A stretch of DNA of 64,000 nt from Burkholderiales bacterium (lineage in GTDB: Bacteria; Pseudomonadota; Gammaproteobacteria; Burkholderiales; Burkholderiaceae_C), in assembly GCA_016000265.1 (NCBI GenBank), contig JAECRL010000004.1, forward strand, positions 198,264 to 262,263. The letters are read 5' to 3'. The notes under the pieces were generated by a model, which did not search any database, was not told the DNA's origin, and saw only the letters and a list, made by a program, of their open reading frames with translations. Shown here one piece after another: positions 55,546 through 62,837 of this stretch; position 1 is the stretch's first letter; each line of letters starts with the position of its first letter. The translations under genes were made by a program, and so were the position numbers.

Positions 55546-55959
55546 TCAGCCCGGTGCGGCTTCGTCCAGCGCCCGGGTGTACAGCCAGCGACCGCCCTCT
55601 CGCACGAAGCCGCTGCGCTCGGTGAAGCGATGGGCGCGCCCGCCCAGCTTGCTGCGCGCCACGAACGTCACCTCCCCCTCGTCGGGCCCGCACAGGCGAG
55701 TGGACTTCACCTCCAGCCCCAGCCAGCGCAAGCCCGCCTCGGGCGCGTCGAGGCCCTGCGGGCGGTGATCGGGGTGCCAGGTGTCCATCAGGTAGCCGCG
55801 CAGGTCCAGCACGAAGGCGCAGTAGCGCGAACGCATGAGGGCCTCCGGATCGGGCGCCAGCAGGTGCAGCGGGCCGGCGTGCCAGCGACCGCAGCACTCG
55901 GCGTAGACCGGGCCGCGCCCACAGGGACAGGCCGAGTCGGGGAGGATGGCGGGGGGCAT
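55546..55959 (-). CDS. YchJ family protein (SEC-C-type metal motif)
   Basis: A 137-residue UPF0225/YchJ-like protein. The N-terminal zinc-type motif is CPCGRGPVYAECCGRWH, followed by APDPEALMRSRYCAFVLDLRGYLMDTWHP and a small alpha+beta (NTF2-like) domain ending HRFTERSGFVREGGRWLYTRA. The function of the family is unknown. It begins close behind, or overlapping by 4 nt from a GTG at 55980, the stop of the membrane protein gene, so the two form an operon. The ATG at 55959 is chosen as the family-like start, without a clear ribosome site. Confidence 0.85.
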   Translation of the reverse strand: MPPAILPDSACPCGRGPVYAECCGRWHAGPLHLLAPDPEALMRSRYCAFVLDLRGYLMDTWHPDHRPQGLDAPEAGLRWLGLEVKSTRLCGPDEGEVTFVARSKLGGRAHRFTERSGFVREGGRWLYTRALDEAAPG

Positions 55960-55976
55960 GGTGGGGGCCGCCACGC

Positions 55977-56945
55977 TCACAGCTCCCGGTCGGCCGCCCG
56001 CAGGGCCAGGTAGATCTCGCAAACGCCCCGCAGGTAGACCAAGGTGGGCAACACCAGCGCCACAGCGAAGACCATGCCCCCCCCCACCGACGCCGCCGAG
56101 ATGTACGACAGCGTGCGCGCCGGCACCGCGGCCACGTCGGAGATCAGCACCGTCTTGCCGAACAAACCGGCCATGAGCGCCTGCGGCGGGATGTCCACGC
56201 CCAGCATCAGGACGGACACCTCGGCCATGACCCGCCCCCCCACCAGCACCATCACGCTGGTGGCCGCGCCGACCAGGCCCGTGGCCAGGCTCAAGCCGCC
56301 CATGAGCACGGCGGCCTGCAGCAACCGCTCGCGGATCAGGCGAAACAGCATCAGCACGGCCTGCCAGGACGACGCGCCCGCCCACACCGTGGGCCCGGTC
56401 AGGGGCGCGACGACCGCCACCGCCGCCAGCATCGTCAGGCCGATGATCAGCACCGTGGCGGGCACCACCAGCACGAACACCCAGGGCCCGACGCGCGGCA
56501 GGCCGCTGAGCCAGTACAGGCCCAGCAGCGCGGCGGCCAGCGCCGCCCCCACCGACAGCATCACCAGCAAGGCCAGCAGCACCCGGTGGCCGATGCCCAG
56601 GGCATCCTCCAGCGCCTGCCAGACGTCGCGCACCGGGCGGCCCATGGCGCGGTCCATCAGCAACAAGCCGGCGGCGTTGCTGCCGTAGAAAGCCACGAAC
56701 AAGGCCGCGGTGCCCTGGCCGATGGCCCAGTTCAACTCGTTGCGGCCGAAAGACGCCACCGCCGTCGCCATCGCGAGGCCCGCGCCGCAAAACACCCCCA
56801 GCAGCATGTAGAGCGCGCGCCCATCGCGCACGGCCTCGATGCTCGACAGCACCCGCACCAGGGCCTGCCACCAGTCAAAACGCCGCACCGCAGCGGGGTG
56901 CATCGGGTCGGCAACAGGGGCTACGGGGCTCATGAAATGGGACAT
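55977..56945 (-). CDS. polytopic inner membrane protein
   Basis: A 322-residue membrane protein with six or seven hydrophobic segments (including LYMLLGVFCGAGLAMATAVAS, VLLALLVMLSVGAALAAALLGLYWL, WVFVLVVPATVLIIGLTMLAAVAVVAP, GGMVFAVALVLPTLVYL). I do not recognise a characterised family and see no catalytic or transport motif. Charged residues are few. It is followed immediately by the YchJ-like gene, so they are probably co-transcribed. It is divergent from the RRM protein gene. Confidence 0.75.
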   Translation of the reverse strand: MSHFMSPVAPVADPMHPAAVRRFDWWQALVRVLSSIEAVRDGRALYMLLGVFCGAGLAMATAVASFGRNELNWAIGQGTAALFVAFYGSNAAGLLLMDRAMGRPVRDVWQALEDALGIGHRVLLALLVMLSVGAALAAALLGLYWLSGLPRVGPWVFVLVVPATVLIIGLTMLAAVAVVAPLTGPTVWAGASSWQAVLMLFRLIRERLLQAAVLMGGLSLATGLVGAATSVMVLVGGRVMAEVSVLMLGVDIPPQALMAGLFGKTVLISDVAAVPARTLSYISAASVGGGMVFAVALVLPTLVYLRGVCEIYLALRAADREL

Positions 56946-57059
56946 CGACGGGGGTGAATGGCCTTCGATGATAGGGGCTACTCCCTAGAAAAACCTGAGG
57001 GGAGACCGCCACAAGGGACGAAGAGTGTTGACATCAGCTCAAAAATTTGGGCGCGAAAC

Positions 57060-57117
57060 GCTTTTCGAACGCAAAAGCTTCACCCATAATGTTCTGGTCT
57101 GTGTCTGGAAGCGACAC
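57060..57117 (+). promoter_or_regulatory. structured 5' leader of the RRM gene
   Basis: The 235-nt gap before the RRM gene contains GCTTTT/AAAAGC (57060-57065 with 57073-57078), a CATAAT -10-like hexamer shortly after, and GTGTC/GACAC (57101-57105 with 57113-57117). A long structured leader before a small glycine-rich RNA-binding protein recalls cold-shock messages, but no known element can be named. Confidence 0.4.
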
Positions 57118-57180
57118 CGTCTTTGGAATGGGTCCTGATGGGTTGAAGCTCCGCATGGTTACTTTGAAAGGGGCTCTCTC

Positions 57181-57633
57181 GTGGGCAACAAACTTTACGT
57201 GGGCAATCTGGCCTACAGCGTGCGCGATCAGGATCTGCAAGATGCTTTCGCCGAATTCGGCGCCGTCAGCTCGGCCAAGGTCATGATGGACCGTGAAACC
57301 GGCCGCTCCAAGGGCTTCGGTTTCGTGGAAATGGGCTCTGACGCTGAAGCGCAAGCCGCCATCAACGGCCTGAACGGTCAGCCCGTGGCTGGTCGCGCGA
57401 TCGTGGTCAACGAAGCTCGCCCCCGTGAAGAGCGTCCCGCTGGTTTCCGCAGCCCCTACGGTGGTGGCAACGGCGGCGGCGGCAATGGTGGTGGCGGCTT
57501 CGGCGGCGGCCGTCGTGAAGGCGGCGGCGGTGGCTACGGTGGCGGCGGCGGTGGCCGTCGCGAAGGCGGCGGTGGTGGCTACGGCGGTGGCCGTGGCGAC
57601 GGCGGCGGCGGCTACGGCCGTGGCGGCTACTGA
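57181..57633 (+). CDS. RRM domain RNA-binding protein with glycine-rich tail
   Basis: A 150-residue RNA-binding protein. Residues 1-80 form one RRM with RNP2 LYVGNLAY and RNP1 KGFGFVEM; the aromatic residues for base stacking are present. Residues 90-150 are Gly-rich with Arg, Tyr and Asn, in repeats of RREGGGGGYGGG, like the tails of cyanobacterial and plant cold-responsive RRM proteins. The start is a GTG with a purine-rich AAAGGGG site upstream. A strong intrinsic terminator follows. Such proteins are usually cold-inducible RNA chaperones; that is inferred from the family and leader. The Gly-rich repeats could also vary in copy number. Confidence 0.93.
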   Translation: MGNKLYVGNLAYSVRDQDLQDAFAEFGAVSSAKVMMDRETGRSKGFGFVEMGSDAEAQAAINGLNGQPVAGRAIVVNEARPREERPAGFRSPYGGGNGGGGNGGGGFGGGRREGGGGGYGGGGGGRREGGGGGYGGGRGDGGGGYGRGGY

Positions 57634-57677
57634 TTGATGCCCCTTGACGGTCCGAGAGGCCGTCATGCATCCGAGAA

Positions 57678-57706
57678 GGCGACACCCACGTGTCGCCTTT
57701 TTCTTT
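57678..57706 (+). terminator. intrinsic terminator of the RRM gene
   Basis: GGCGACAC (57678-57685), loop CCAC, GTGTCGCC (57690-57697), then TTTTTCTTT. A textbook rho-independent terminator 45 nt after the stop codon. Confidence 0.93.
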
Positions 57707-57826
57707 GGGCCGCGCGTTGAAGGGGTGTCGCGATGGAGACATCTCGACACACGGGCCCGGCACGCTCCCCGCAAAATGCCGGTCAGACCGCCTCCACCCG
57801 GTGCGGCCACCTCACAGGACCTCACC

Positions 57827-58309
57827 ATGCTGTATTCCCCCCTCACCCCTTCGACAACGCTGTCGCGCCTGACGGCCGCCGTGCTGCTGGCCGGCGCGGC
57901 CGTGGCCTCGGCCGCACACGCATCCGGCATCAACGTGGGGGTGAGCGTCGGCGTCAGCCAGCCCGGCTTCTACGGCCGCGTCGACATCGGCGACCAGCGG
58001 CCCGTGCTGCTGTACCCGCAGCCGGTCATCATCCAGTCTTCACCCTACGGCCACCGCCAGCGCCCCATCTACATGCGCGTGCCCCCGGGCCACTCGAAGA
58101 ACTGGGGGCGCTACTGCGCTCAGTACGGGGCCTGCGGCCAACCGGTGTACTTCGTGCGCGACAACGGCCGAAACGACCGCCGCGATGACCGCCGGGACGA
58201 CCACCGCGACCACGGCGGCTGGGATCGCCACGACCACGATGACCATGGCCACGATCACGGTCACGGCAAGGGCCACAACGGCCGAGGCCACGGCCGCGGT
58301 CGGGATTGA
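57827..58309 (+). CDS. secreted His/Asp-rich hypothetical protein
   Basis: A 160-residue exported protein that I cannot assign to a characterised family. The signal peptide spans residues 1 to about 33 (cleavage near AHA). A middle segment (INVGVSVGVSQPGFYGRVDIGDQRPVLLYPQPVIIQSSPYG, GHSKNWGRYCAQYGACGQPVYFV) resembles small proteins of betaproteobacteria with two cysteines. The last 45 residues are a run of His, Asp, Gly and Arg (for example RHDHDDHGHDHGHGKGH), suited to binding metal ions such as nickel, zinc or copper. It converges with lptC, 17 nt apart, where lptA would be expected. Confidence 0.72.
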   Translation: MLYSPLTPSTTLSRLTAAVLLAGAAVASAAHASGINVGVSVGVSQPGFYGRVDIGDQRPVLLYPQPVIIQSSPYGHRQRPIYMRVPPGHSKNWGRYCAQYGACGQPVYFVRDNGRNDRRDDRRDDHRDHGGWDRHDHDDHGHDHGHGKGHNGRGHGRGRD

Positions 58310-58326
58310 GCCCGGTCGCGCTGGGC

Positions 58327-59019
58327 TCAGCGAGCCTGGCCGGTGATGCGGCCCGCCAGGTGGCCGTTGACGCGCCCGCCCAGCAGGGTCAGGCCCGTGG
58401 CGTCGTTGTGTTCCAGGGACTGGGCCCTCACCTCGCTGCCATCGCGGGTGAGCACAACGGGTTGCGTGGACGACACCACGCGCGAGCGCGTGTCCAGGCG
58501 CAGCTGCTCGCCGACCAGGCGGGTGACGCCATCGCGGGACGCACCTGAGGGCGCGCGCGGCGACAAGGTCAGGCTGGTCCAGGCCGCAGAGCCGGGCGCG
58601 CCGGGCAGGGCTGGAGACAGGCGCACGTCGGCGCCCCCGGTCAGCGTGGCCACGCCCGAGCCTTCGTTCCACTCGCCCCGCAGCGCTTCGGCCTGCATGC
58701 GGCGTCCGTCGGGGTGGCGCGAGGCCACCTGCATGCGGTCGATCTCCAGCGTCTGACTGGCCGGGAAGTGCCGCATGCGCTCGCCATCGAGCACCGACTC
58801 CAGCCGCCCCTTGGCGTCGAAGCGGGCCAGGCGGGCGGACGCCAGTTCGTAGTCCGGCACGCCCCGGTCCGGCTCGGGTCGGCGGGGCTCGGTGCGCTCC
58901 GGCGACGACGAAACCAGCCACCAGCTGAAGCCCGCCAGGGCCGCGGCCAGCAACAAAGGCGCCATCGACTGCAGGCGAGCCAGCCAGTCCAGGCGGTGCG
59001 CAGACGGGGCCTGGCTCAT
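58327..59019 (-). CDS. lptC: LPS export protein LptC
   Basis: A 230-residue bitopic membrane protein: a short cytoplasmic start, one membrane helix (about 19-38, MAPLLLAAALAGFSWWLVSS), then a periplasmic beta-jellyroll (YELASARLARFDAKGRLESVLDGERMRHFPASQTLEIDRM, ALRGEWNEGSGVATLTGGADVRL, SLEHNDATGLTLLGGRVNGHL). LptC passes lipopolysaccharide from LptBFG to LptA. It overlaps kdsC by 4 nt. It is somewhat longer than E. coli LptC (191). The usual next gene lptA is not present downstream in this window. Confidence 0.88.
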   Translation of the reverse strand: MSQAPSAHRLDWLARLQSMAPLLLAAALAGFSWWLVSSSPERTEPRRPEPDRGVPDYELASARLARFDAKGRLESVLDGERMRHFPASQTLEIDRMQVASRHPDGRRMQAEALRGEWNEGSGVATLTGGADVRLSPALPGAPGSAAWTSLTLSPRAPSGASRDGVTRLVGEQLRLDTRSRVVSSTQPVVLTRDGSEVRAQSLEHNDATGLTLLGGRVNGHLAGRITGQAR

Positions 59020-59639
59020 GCCGGGGAGCCGGTGCGGGGGCCGTCCACGTTGGTGTCGAGGGTCTGCAGGTGGCCGTGCAGCAGGCGCTCGTACGCGCCG
59101 GTGGCCCACAGCAGCAGGTCGCAGCACTCGCGGGCCGCACCGTGTCCGCCTTGCAGCAGGCTGACGTGGTGTGCCACGGCCTTGACCTCGGCGTGCGCGT
59201 TGGCCGGCGCCACGGCCAGGCCGGCGCGGGTCAGCAGGGGCAGGTCGGGCCAGTCGTCGCCCATGGCGGCCACCTGGTGCCAGGCCAGGCCGAGCTGGGC
59301 CAGCAGGGGCTCGGCCGCGGCCAGCTTGTCGTGCGCGCCGAAAACCGCGTGCACCAGTCCCAGGTCGCGCAAGCGGCGGCGCACCGCGGGCGAGTCGCGC
59401 CCGGTGATGACGATGGGCGTGACGCCGCCTTGCGCCAGCAGCTTGAGGCCGTGGCCGTCGAGGGCGTGGAAGGCCTTGAGGGTCTCGCCGCTTTCGCTGA
59501 TGTAGAGGGTGCCGTCGGTCAGCACGCCGTCGACGTCGAAGATGGCCGCGCGGATGCCCTGGGCGTGCTGGCGCAGCGCGGGCGGAAAGGAGAGCGTGGG
59601 GGTGAGCACGGTCGTGGCGGCGGGCGGGGTGGCGGTCAT
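59016..59639 (-). CDS. kdsC: 3-deoxy-manno-octulosonate-8-phosphate phosphatase KdsC
   Basis: A 207-residue HAD-family phosphatase that makes Kdo from Kdo-8-phosphate. Catalytic motifs: IFDVDGVLTDGTLY (nucleophilic and acid/base Asp), ITGRDSPAVRRR and AMGDDWPDLPLL, followed by the LLQGGHGAARE loop that closes on the active site of the neighbouring subunit. Length is somewhat above E. coli KdsC (188) because of an N-terminal extension. It starts 1 nt after kdsD and overlaps lptC by 4 nt. Confidence 0.95.
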   Translation of the reverse strand: MTATPPAATTVLTPTLSFPPALRQHAQGIRAAIFDVDGVLTDGTLYISESGETLKAFHALDGHGLKLLAQGGVTPIVITGRDSPAVRRRLRDLGLVHAVFGAHDKLAAAEPLLAQLGLAWHQVAAMGDDWPDLPLLTRAGLAVAPANAHAEVKAVAHHVSLLQGGHGAARECCDLLLWATGAYERLLHGHLQTLDTNVDGPRTGSPA

Positions 59640-59640
59640 G

Positions 59641-60645
59641 TCAGATCACCTTCGCGCGCATGAGGTCGTTGGTGCTGACGGCGCCCACCAGCTGGCCACT
59701 GGCGTCCGTCACCAGCAGGGTGTTGATGCGGTGCGTTTCCATCAGGGCCACGGCTTCGGCGGCGAGCACGTCGTCGCGGATGGTGCGCGGCGCGGCGGTC
59801 ATCAGCTGGCGCGCGTTCAGTGAGCGCAGGTCCACGCCGGCTTCGATCTTGCGGCGCAGGTCGCCGTCGGTGAAGACGCCCAGCAGGCGCCCTTCGGCGT
59901 CGACCACGGCGGTGGCGCCCAGGCCCTTGGCGCTCATCTCGCTCATGACGGCACCGAAGCCCGCGTCGGCGGGCACGCGCGGCACGGCGTCGCCCGCGCG
60001 CATGACGTCGCGCAGGTGGGTCAGCAGCTTGCGGCCCAGCGAGCCACCGGGGTGCGAGCGCGCGAAGTCTTCGGCCTTGAAGCCGCGGGCGTCCAGCAGC
60101 ACCACGGCCAGGGCGTCGCCCAGCGCCATCTGCGTGGTGGTGCTGGCGGTCGGGGCGAGGTTGAGCGGGCAGGCCTCTTGCGCCACGGCGCTGTCGAGCA
60201 CGATGTCGGCGTGGCGGGCCAGGGCCGAGGCGGGCTTGCCGGTCATGGCGATCAAGGTCACGCCCTGGCGCTTGAGCACGGGCAACAAGGCGGTGAGCTC
60301 TTCGCTTTCGCCGGAGTTGGAGATGGCGAGCACCACGTCGCCGGGCTGGACCATGCCCAGGTCGCCGTGGTGGGCCTCGGCGGGGTGCACGAACAGGGCG
60401 GGCGTGCCGGTGGAGGCCAGGGTGGCGGCGATCTTGCGACCCACGTGGCCGCTCTTGCCCATGCCCATGACGACGAGGCGGCCGCGGCAGGCGAGCGCGG
60501 CCTGCACCGCACGCGCGAAGGCGGCGCCGGACTCACCGTCGAGTCGGGCGCGCAGGTCGTGCAGGGCGCGGGCCTCGATGTCGAGGGCCTGGCGGGCCAG
60601 GTCGACCAGGGTGGCCGGCGGCAGGGAGGGGGCAGACAGGGTCAC
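59641..60645 (-). CDS. kdsD: arabinose-5-phosphate isomerase KdsD
   Basis: A 334-residue isomerase that makes D-arabinose-5-phosphate for Kdo. The SIS domain shows VMGMGKSGHVGRKIAATLASTGTPALFVHPAEAHHGDLGM and ISNSGESEELTAL; two CBS domains follow (about 205-334, with AVVDAEGRLLGVFTDGDLRR and TLLVTDASGQLVGAVSTNDL). Length equals E. coli KdsD (328). It is divergent from the Kef-type antiporter across 62 nt, a pairing found in many Burkholderiales. Confidence 0.96.
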   Translation of the reverse strand: MTLSAPSLPPATLVDLARQALDIEARALHDLRARLDGESGAAFARAVQAALACRGRLVVMGMGKSGHVGRKIAATLASTGTPALFVHPAEAHHGDLGMVQPGDVVLAISNSGESEELTALLPVLKRQGVTLIAMTGKPASALARHADIVLDSAVAQEACPLNLAPTASTTTQMALGDALAVVLLDARGFKAEDFARSHPGGSLGRKLLTHLRDVMRAGDAVPRVPADAGFGAVMSEMSAKGLGATAVVDAEGRLLGVFTDGDLRRKIEAGVDLRSLNARQLMTAAPRTIRDDVLAAEAVALMETHRINTLLVTDASGQLVGAVSTNDLMRAKVI

Positions 60646-60707
60646 AGCGGGACGCCCGGGCGCCGGAGCGTGCGGGGCAGTTACGATCGAGAGATTCTAG
60701 GGACAAC

Positions 60708-62723
60708 ATGGCATCCACGCTCGACCTGACGCTGCTTTACCTCTTCGCCGCCGTGATCGGCGTGGTGCTGTGTCGGCTCGCCAAACTGCCGCCCATGCTG
60801 GGCTACCTGGCCGTGGGCATCGTGATCGGGCCCAACGCGCTGGCGCTGGCCAAGGACTCCGCCGGCATCGAGTACCTGGCCGAATTCGGCGTGGTCTTCC
60901 TGATGTTCGTCATCGGGCTGGAGTTCAACCTGCCCAAGCTGCGCAGCATGCGCTCGCTGGTGTTCGGGCTGGGGCTCAGCCAGGTTTCGCTGACCATCGC
61001 CGCGACGCTGGCGGGGCACCTGGCCTTGGGCGCGGGCCTGGCCTGGATGGGGCACCAGGGCGGCCTGCTGGGCTGGGGCATCAACTGGCAGAGCGCCGTG
61101 GTGCTGGGGGGCGCACTCGCCATGAGCTCCACGGCCATCGTGGTCAAGATGATGGCCGACCGGCTGGAGCTGGACACCGAGCACGGGCGCCGCGTCATCG
61201 GCGTGCTGCTGTTTCAGGACCTGGCCGTGGTGCCTTTGCTGGTGCTGATCCCCGCGCTGGGCGACAGCGCCAGCGAGCTCACCCAGGTGCTGCTGGTGGC
61301 CTTCGCCAAGGCCGCGGCGGTGCTGGTGATCCTGCTGGCCGGGGGGCAGAAGGTGATGCACACCTGGCTGGACCTGGTGGCGCGCCGCCAGAGCGCCGAG
61401 CTGTTCATGATGAACGTGCTGCTCATCACGCTGGGCCTGGCCTGGCTGACCGAGCACTTCGGGCTGTCGCTGGCGCTGGGTGCGTTCATCGCGGGCATGC
61501 TGATCGCCGAGACGGACTACAAGCACCAGGTCGAGAGCGACATCCGCCCCTTCCACGACCTGCTGCTGGGCCTGTTTTTCATCACCATCGGCATGAAGCT
61601 GGACTGGCACAGCCTGGTCGAGAGCTGGGCCCTGGTGTTGCTGCTGGCCACGCTGCCCGTGTTGTTCAAGCTGGGCCTGGTGACCACGCTGGCCAAGCTG
61701 TTCGGGGCGCCCACCGGGGTGGCGCTGCGCACAGGCTTGTACCTGGCGCAGGCCGGCGAGTTCGGCTTCGTGCTGCTGTCGCTGGCGTCGGACCACCGCC
61801 TCATCCCGCACGGCGTCGAGAGCCCGCTGCTGGCCGCCATGGTGCTGTCCATGCTGGTGACGCCTTTCATCATCCAGTACAGCAACCGCATCGTGATGCG
61901 GGTGTCGTCGACCGACTGGCTGATGCAGTCGCTGGCCATGACCAAGATCGCCAGCAAATCGATCAACACGGAACGGCACGTGATCATCTGCGGCTACGGG
62001 CGCAGCGGCCAGAACCTGGCGCGCCTGCTGGAGCAAGAAGGCATCCCGTACATGGCGCTGGACCTCGACCCCGACCGGGTCCAGCAGGCCGCCGCCGCCG
62101 GGCAGAACGTCTCCTTCGGTGACGCCACGCGCCTGCAGAGCCTGATGGCCGCGGGCCTGGCGCGCGCCTCGGCCCTGGTCATCACCTACCCCGACACGGC
62201 CTCGGCCAAGAAGATCCTGCGCCTGGTGCGCGAGCACGCCCCCGCCGTGCCCGTGGCCGTGCGCACCATCGACGACTCGCGCCTGGACGCGCTGCAGGCC
62301 GCCGGCGCCACGGTGGTGGTGCCCGAGGCCATCGAAGGCTCGCTGATGCTGGCCTCGCAGACGCTGGCGCTGGTGGGCGTGCCCATCCGCCGCGTGATCC
62401 GCCTGGTGCAGGACCAGCGACTGGCGCGCTACGGCCTGCTGCGCGGCTACTTCCACGGCGCCGACGACGACGGCATGGACGAGGGCGAGCTGCAGCGCCT
62501 GGCCTCGGTGACGCTGACCCCCAGCGCCGCCTGCGTGGGCCAGACCCTGGGCGCCAGCCTGGGCGAGCAGGTCAGCGGCGTGGCCCTGGTCTCGGTGCGG
62601 CGCGCCAACGGGCGCGTGGTGCCACCCCAGGCCGAGCTGACGCTGGAGGCGGGCGACACGCTGGTGCTGTCGGGGCGCCCGCAGGACCTGGCGCGCGCCG
62701 AAAGCCTGTTGCTCAAAGGTTAA
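60708..62723 (+). CDS. CPA2 monovalent cation:proton antiporter (Kef/YbaL type)
   Basis: A 671-residue inner membrane protein with about 12 membrane helices (residues 1-385, Na+/H+ exchanger fold; EFGVVFLMFVIGLEFNLPKLRSM, GGALAMSSTAIVVKMMADR, LAQAGEFGFVLLSLASD), a TrkA-N/RCK domain (about 423-540, HVIICGYGRSGQNLARLLEQ with Rossmann GxGxxG) and a TrkA-C domain (about 600-671). This layout fits KefB/KefC/YbaL-like potassium efflux transporters. Specificity for potassium and gating by glutathione or nucleotide are inferred. The start at 60708 has no strong ribosome site but gives the family N-terminus. Confidence 0.92.
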   Translation: MASTLDLTLLYLFAAVIGVVLCRLAKLPPMLGYLAVGIVIGPNALALAKDSAGIEYLAEFGVVFLMFVIGLEFNLPKLRSMRSLVFGLGLSQVSLTIAATLAGHLALGAGLAWMGHQGGLLGWGINWQSAVVLGGALAMSSTAIVVKMMADRLELDTEHGRRVIGVLLFQDLAVVPLLVLIPALGDSASELTQVLLVAFAKAAAVLVILLAGGQKVMHTWLDLVARRQSAELFMMNVLLITLGLAWLTEHFGLSLALGAFIAGMLIAETDYKHQVESDIRPFHDLLLGLFFITIGMKLDWHSLVESWALVLLLATLPVLFKLGLVTTLAKLFGAPTGVALRTGLYLAQAGEFGFVLLSLASDHRLIPHGVESPLLAAMVLSMLVTPFIIQYSNRIVMRVSSTDWLMQSLAMTKIASKSINTERHVIICGYGRSGQNLARLLEQEGIPYMALDLDPDRVQQAAAAGQNVSFGDATRLQSLMAAGLARASALVITYPDTASAKKILRLVREHAPAVPVAVRTIDDSRLDALQAAGATVVVPEAIEGSLMLASQTLALVGVPIRRVIRLVQDQRLARYGLLRGYFHGADDDGMDEGELQRLASVTLTPSAACVGQTLGASLGEQVSGVALVSVRRANGRVVPPQAELTLEAGDTLVLSGRPQDLARAESLLLKG

Positions 62724-62837
62724 TTCCTCACGCGAGCACGGTGCTTGCCCCTAGGCGGGCCGGGCACACTGCGGGCACACTGCAGGCACATGCGCCGGGC
62801 TGTTCGACTGTTGCTGGCGCCCAGGAGATCCCCAGGA

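Noticed and set aside
57440-57633. Gly-rich GGC repeats of the RRM gene as a separate repeat element or array
   Set aside because: They are codons of the Gly-rich tail and stay in frame with the RRM; no independent element.
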